Shown here: piece after piece, positions 61,636 to 64,000 of the stretch
Position numbering within the stretch: the first letter of the stretch is position 1
How the letters are laid out: each line of letters begins with the position of its first letter
Assembly (NCBI GenBank): GCA_019358975.1
Contig: JAHHIL010000005.1
Coordinates: 62,001 to 126,000 of the forward strand
Direction of reading: 5' to 3'
Source of the DNA: Trichocoleus desertorum ATA4-8-CV12
GTDB taxonomy: Bacteria > Cyanobacteriota > Cyanobacteriia > FACHB-46
DNA: 64,000 bases
Notes under the pieces: generated by a model
Told to the model about the DNA's origin: nothing
Seen by the model: only the letters and a program-made list of their open reading frames with translations
Databases searched by the model: none
Position numbers and translations under genes: made by a program

Positions 61636-62226
61636 TCAGTCTAAGACACACTGGAGTTGGAGTGCTTGGTTGAGTAGGACACGATATTCTTTTTGCTTAA
61701 TGATGTAGGCTCCAAACCGTTCTAGGTGGGGGTTCATCATTTGGGCATCGAAGAAGACAAATTGGCGCGATCGCAAGCGTTCTACTAGCTTTACCATTGC
61801 TACCTTCGAGCCATCGGGGATGTGGAAGAACATCGACTCGCCAATGAACGCGCCACCGATGACGATGCCTAAAATGCCGCCTGCTAAGCGATCGCCTTGC
61901 CAAGTTTCAAAACTGTAGGCCCAACCTGCGGCGTAGAGGGCTTGATAGATTTCTTTGAGTTGAGGAGAAATCCAAGTGGTTTCGCGATCGGCACAGCCTT
62001 CTACCACTGCGGTAAAGTCACGATTTACAGCAACCGTAAAGCGCTCTTGATTTAGGACTCGTTGGAGCGATCGCGGATAGCGAAACCGTTCATCTAGCGG
62101 AATCAGTGTACGTTGGCGGCTAGAGTACCAATCCAATGCGCCCGACTCATCCGCCATTAAAAAATAGCCCTGAGCGTACCCCTGAACAATCGTTGGAACA
62201 TCAAAGGGTAAGGATTTCGACGCCAT
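61636..62226 (-). CDS. aat: Leucyl/phenylalanyl-tRNA--protein transferase
   Basis: 196 residues. It adds Leu or Phe to proteins with N-terminal Arg or Lys, an N-end rule step. Landmarks: [13 protein letters not shown] near 14-26, [14 protein letters not shown] near 32, [26 protein letters not shown] near 61-86 in parts, [32 protein letters not shown] in parts near 102-133. The end after [15 protein letters not shown] is conserved. The start ATG at 62226 lies inside the 3' end of map (26 bases overlap). Length is normal for the short cyanobacterial form. Confidence 0.9.
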   Translation of the reverse strand: MASKSLPFDVPTIVQGYAQGYFLMADESGALDWYSSRQRTLIPLDERFRYPRSLQRVLNQERFTVAVNRDFTAVVEGCADRETTWISPQLKEIYQALYAAGWAYSFETWQGDRLAGGILGIVIGGAFIGESMFFHIPDGSKVAMVKLVERLRSRQFVFFDAQMMNPHLERFGAYIIKQKEYRVLLNQALQLQCVLD

Positions 62227-62959
62227 CCTCAGTTACAGCTACAGTGTGTTCAAATTGGGCAGAAAGTTTGCGATCTTTGGTGACAGCTGTCCAGTTGTCT
62301 TCTAAAACTTCGACTTCCCATGTGCCTTCATTGATCATGGGTTCAATCGTGAACACCATGCCTGTTCGCAGCTTTTTACCTGTGCCCCGCTTGCCATAGT
62401 GAGGAATAAACGGTTCGGTATGGAAGACTCGATGCACTCCATGCCCAGTAAAGTCTTGCACGACCGAAAAGCCTTGTGCTTCGGCATATTCCTGAATCGC
62501 GGCCCCAATATCTCCGACTCGCGCATCCGGTTTAACTTCAGCAATGCCTCTTCTTAAAGACTCCTCTGTCACTTCAACCAACTTCTTCGCTAGAGGTGAC
62601 GGCTGACCGACAAAGAAGGTTCTAGAAGTGTCTCCATAAAAACCATCCAAGATGGGCGTGACATCAATGTTGATGATGTCTCCTTCTTTCAAAATCTGCT
62701 TGGCGTTGGGGATACCGTGACAAACCACATGGTTGACACTGGTACAAATTGACTTGGGAAAGCCGTGATAACCTAAGGGCGCACTTTTCGCTCCACGCGC
62801 TTGAGTCCAGCGCTCTGCTTCGTCATTGATTTCCAAGGTGCTAACGCCGGGTCGCACCATCGGTTCTAGATGACTCAGCAACTCAGCCCCTAAGTGTCCA
62901 GCCTGACGCATTTTGTCTATCTCCCGATGTGAGAGTAGCACCAGTGGTTCTTTCCCCAT
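62201..62959 (-). CDS. map: Methionine aminopeptidase, type I
   Basis: 252 residues. It removes initiator Met co-translationally and is a dinuclear metal enzyme. Metal ligands and family motifs are visible: [13 protein letters not shown]-like [15 protein letters not shown] near residue 70 (His), [23 protein letters not shown] in parts near 94-117 (two Asp), [20 protein letters not shown] near 168-185 (His), [12 protein letters not shown] near 199 (Glu) and [13 protein letters not shown] near 233 (Glu). There is no N-terminal zinc-finger extension. Its 3' end overlaps aat. Confidence 0.97.
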   Translation of the reverse strand: MGKEPLVLLSHREIDKMRQAGHLGAELLSHLEPMVRPGVSTLEINDEAERWTQARGAKSAPLGYHGFPKSICTSVNHVVCHGIPNAKQILKEGDIINIDVTPILDGFYGDTSRTFFVGQPSPLAKKLVEVTEESLRRGIAEVKPDARVGDIGAAIQEYAEAQGFSVVQDFTGHGVHRVFHTEPFIPHYGKRGTGKKLRTGMVFTIEPMINEGTWEVEVLEDNWTAVTKDRKLSAQFEHTVAVTEDGVEILTL

Positions 62960-63146
62960 TGTCTTTAATCCCCCTGTTGTCTTAGCCGAGCTGAATGGTT
63001 GTTGCAGTTTGTTCAGAGGCTCTAATCCAGTGTTGGGGTAGCGGTATAGTGGTTAGAGAAACTGTCTGTTTTCCTAGAAGCACCCTAGTCGAGCTGAGCT
63101 AGCTTCACCCAGACTGCCTTCAAACAGTTGTCACTTTGCTAGGCCA

Positions 63147-63476
63147 ATGGCTGAACCAATTCCCCCCATCACCTTACCTCCTGCCGAAAATCCTCAGCAG
63201 GAAGGAGAATGGCTAAAAAATGTTTTGTGTCAGTGGCTTGACCACGAATTTATCCCCGAAGCCATTAATCAGCAGATTGCTGAGCGAGCCACTCAAGTTT
63301 TTGTGCGGCAGCGAATGGAAGGCGAAAATGACCTAGGGTCGCTCGTCATTGCCATCGTTACCGAAATGCAAGCATTTGATTTTTCTAAAAGCTTTTACAG
63401 TGAATTTGCCGTGGCAAATGCTGTTAGCGACCTGCTCTTAGATAGCTTAGGAATCGATCGCTGCTGCGGTCAATAG
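63147..63476 (+). CDS. Small conserved cyanobacterial protein
   Basis: 109 residues, no known domain. Visible elements: EWLKNVLCQWLDHEFIPEAINQQIAERATQVFVRQRM in parts near 21-57, DLGSLVIAIVTEMQAFDFSKSFYSEFAVANAVSDLLLDSLG in parts near 62-101, ending CCGQ. No signal or membrane segment. It is probably an alpha-helical soluble protein. Possibly co-regulated with the neighbouring translation genes, but no proof is in the sequence. Confidence 0.7.
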   Translation: MAEPIPPITLPPAENPQQEGEWLKNVLCQWLDHEFIPEAINQQIAERATQVFVRQRMEGENDLGSLVIAIVTEMQAFDFSKSFYSEFAVANAVSDLLLDSLGIDRCCGQ

Positions 63477-63495
63477 AACTAATTGTCGCTGGGTA

Positions 63496-63558
63496 GATCT
63501 TGGATTTTGGATTTTGGATAGAAATTTCTGACTAATCCAAAACCTAAAATCCAAAATC
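63496..63558. repeat. Inverted repeat of TTTTGGA-rich units
   Basis: The left arm repeats GGATTTT (63496-63519) and the right arm (63535-63558) is the near-complement with three differences. The loop is 15 bases. Such TTTTGGAT-rich stem sequences recur as dispersed repeats in cyanobacterial genomes. It sits between two convergent genes. Confidence 0.6.
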
Positions 63559-63561
63559 TGT

Positions 63562-63864
63562 TTACCAGCTGGACTTGACCACTCCGGGTAGTAGACCTTC
63601 GTGGGCCATTTCCCGGAATACGTGACGAGACAAACCAAAGTCGCCATAGTAACCTCTAGGACGACCTGTCACCCAGCAGCGATTCCGCAAACGAGTGGGG
63701 GCACTGTTACGAGGTAACTGTTGAATTTTGCGATGAATTTCAAGTTTTGCTTGTTGGGAAGTCGCTTGGTCAAACTGTTCTTGTAACTCTTCCCGTTTTT
63801 GAGCGTACTTGTCAACCAACTTCTGGCGACGCTTTTCCCGCTCAATCATGCTTTTCTTAGCCAT
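63562..63864 (-). CDS. rpsN: 30S ribosomal protein S14
   Basis: 100 residues from ATG 63864; the frame starts at 63885 but the family begins at [11 protein letters not shown]14 binds 16S rRNA in the small subunit head. Visible: basic N-terminal helix [19 protein letters not shown] near 9-27, the conserved core [38 protein letters not shown] in parts near 50-87, ending [10 protein letters not shown]. There is a single cysteine, so no zinc finger; this is the long, zinc-independent form usual in cyanobacteria. Confidence 0.97.
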   Translation of the reverse strand: MAKKSMIEREKRRQKLVDKYAQKREELQEQFDQATSQQAKLEIHRKIQQLPRNSAPTRLRNRCWVTGRPRGYYGDFGLSRHVFREMAHEGLLPGVVKSSW

Positions 63865-64000
63865 GAATTGCCTAGTTTCTCTCAAATAAAGACAGCATTT
63901 TCTATTGTATCTGATTCAACAGACCCTGATCTACCTAATGTTGATTGAATCAAAGTTGTGGGGCTGTGAGTAAGGGCGGTTGCAGAGTGGTTATGTCCAC

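Overview
The window is cyanobacterial chromosome. The octamer GCGATCGC (HIP1) recurs throughout, and the gene content is typical of oxygenic phototrophs: ndhM, plant-type ferredoxin petF, biliverdin reductase bvdR, an FtsH3-type thylakoid/plasma membrane protease, a PedR-like LuxR regulator, a 1042-residue PEP carboxylase, a DUF1818 protein and several PRC-barrel/DUF2382 proteins. No heterocyst genes, rRNA genes, CRISPR arrays, intact insertion sequences or prophage are visible. A Leptolyngbya-like filamentous cyanobacterium is a reasonable guess but is not proven by the sequence.

Layout. 1-13.35 kb: a minus-strand exopolysaccharide cluster. It begins upstream with an ABC exporter (Wzm, Wzt with a C-terminal ligand domain), continues through four methyltransferase-like proteins, five glycosyltransferases, a sugar aminotransferase and a sugar dehydratase/epimerase, and ends at the window edge in a polyprenyl glycosylphosphotransferase. 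The middle (about 5.4-12.4 kb) is AT-rich and nearly free of HIP1. 13.5-17.3 kb: a conserved membrane protein, pabC and ftsH3. 17.3-20.5 kb: three DUF2382 stress-type paralogues, two of them PRC-barrel cassettes with matching terminators. 20.8-26.4 kb: eda, an L,D-transpeptidase, an Hsp70-like protein, hisS and pedR. 26.4-34.3 kb: small cyanobacterial proteins, a sugar kinase, a CYTH protein, a LivH-type permease, lipA, a response regulator and recR, with an IS200/IS605-like remnant and orphan terminators. 34.3-39.2 kb: an MBOAT acyltransferase paired with a 1122-residue multi-module SGNH protein. 39.6-46.8 kb: ppc, a pentapeptide protein, an SGNH esterase, rpoZ, DUF1818 and tRNA-Pro(GGG). 46.9-50.4 kb: a HIP1-free stretch next to the tRNA with an OLD-like ATPase. 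50.5-54.9 kb: an oxidative-stress group of two Dps proteins, an HTH-GrpE-like fusion and sulfiredoxin, then a SpoIID/LytB protein. 54.9-64 kb: petF, bvdR, a GtrB-like glycosyltransferase, ndhM, a histidine phosphatase, a second protein carrying the repeat module of the 1122-residue protein, a DUF6883/DUF4926 pair, aat, map and rpsN.

How the genes work together. The first region should build and export a surface polysaccharide whose chain end may be methylated and read by Wzt. The 34-39 kb pair could acylate an extracytoplasmic glycan. Dps, sulfiredoxin and the FtsH3, PedR and ferredoxin genes fit redox and light-stress management. The candidates for undescribed biology are the repeat module shared by the proteins at 35850-39218 and 59414-60418, the DUF6883/DUF4926 gene pair, the lone OLD-like gene beside tRNA-Pro, the orphan strong terminators that suggest small RNAs, and the two perfect palindromes between petF and bvdR.
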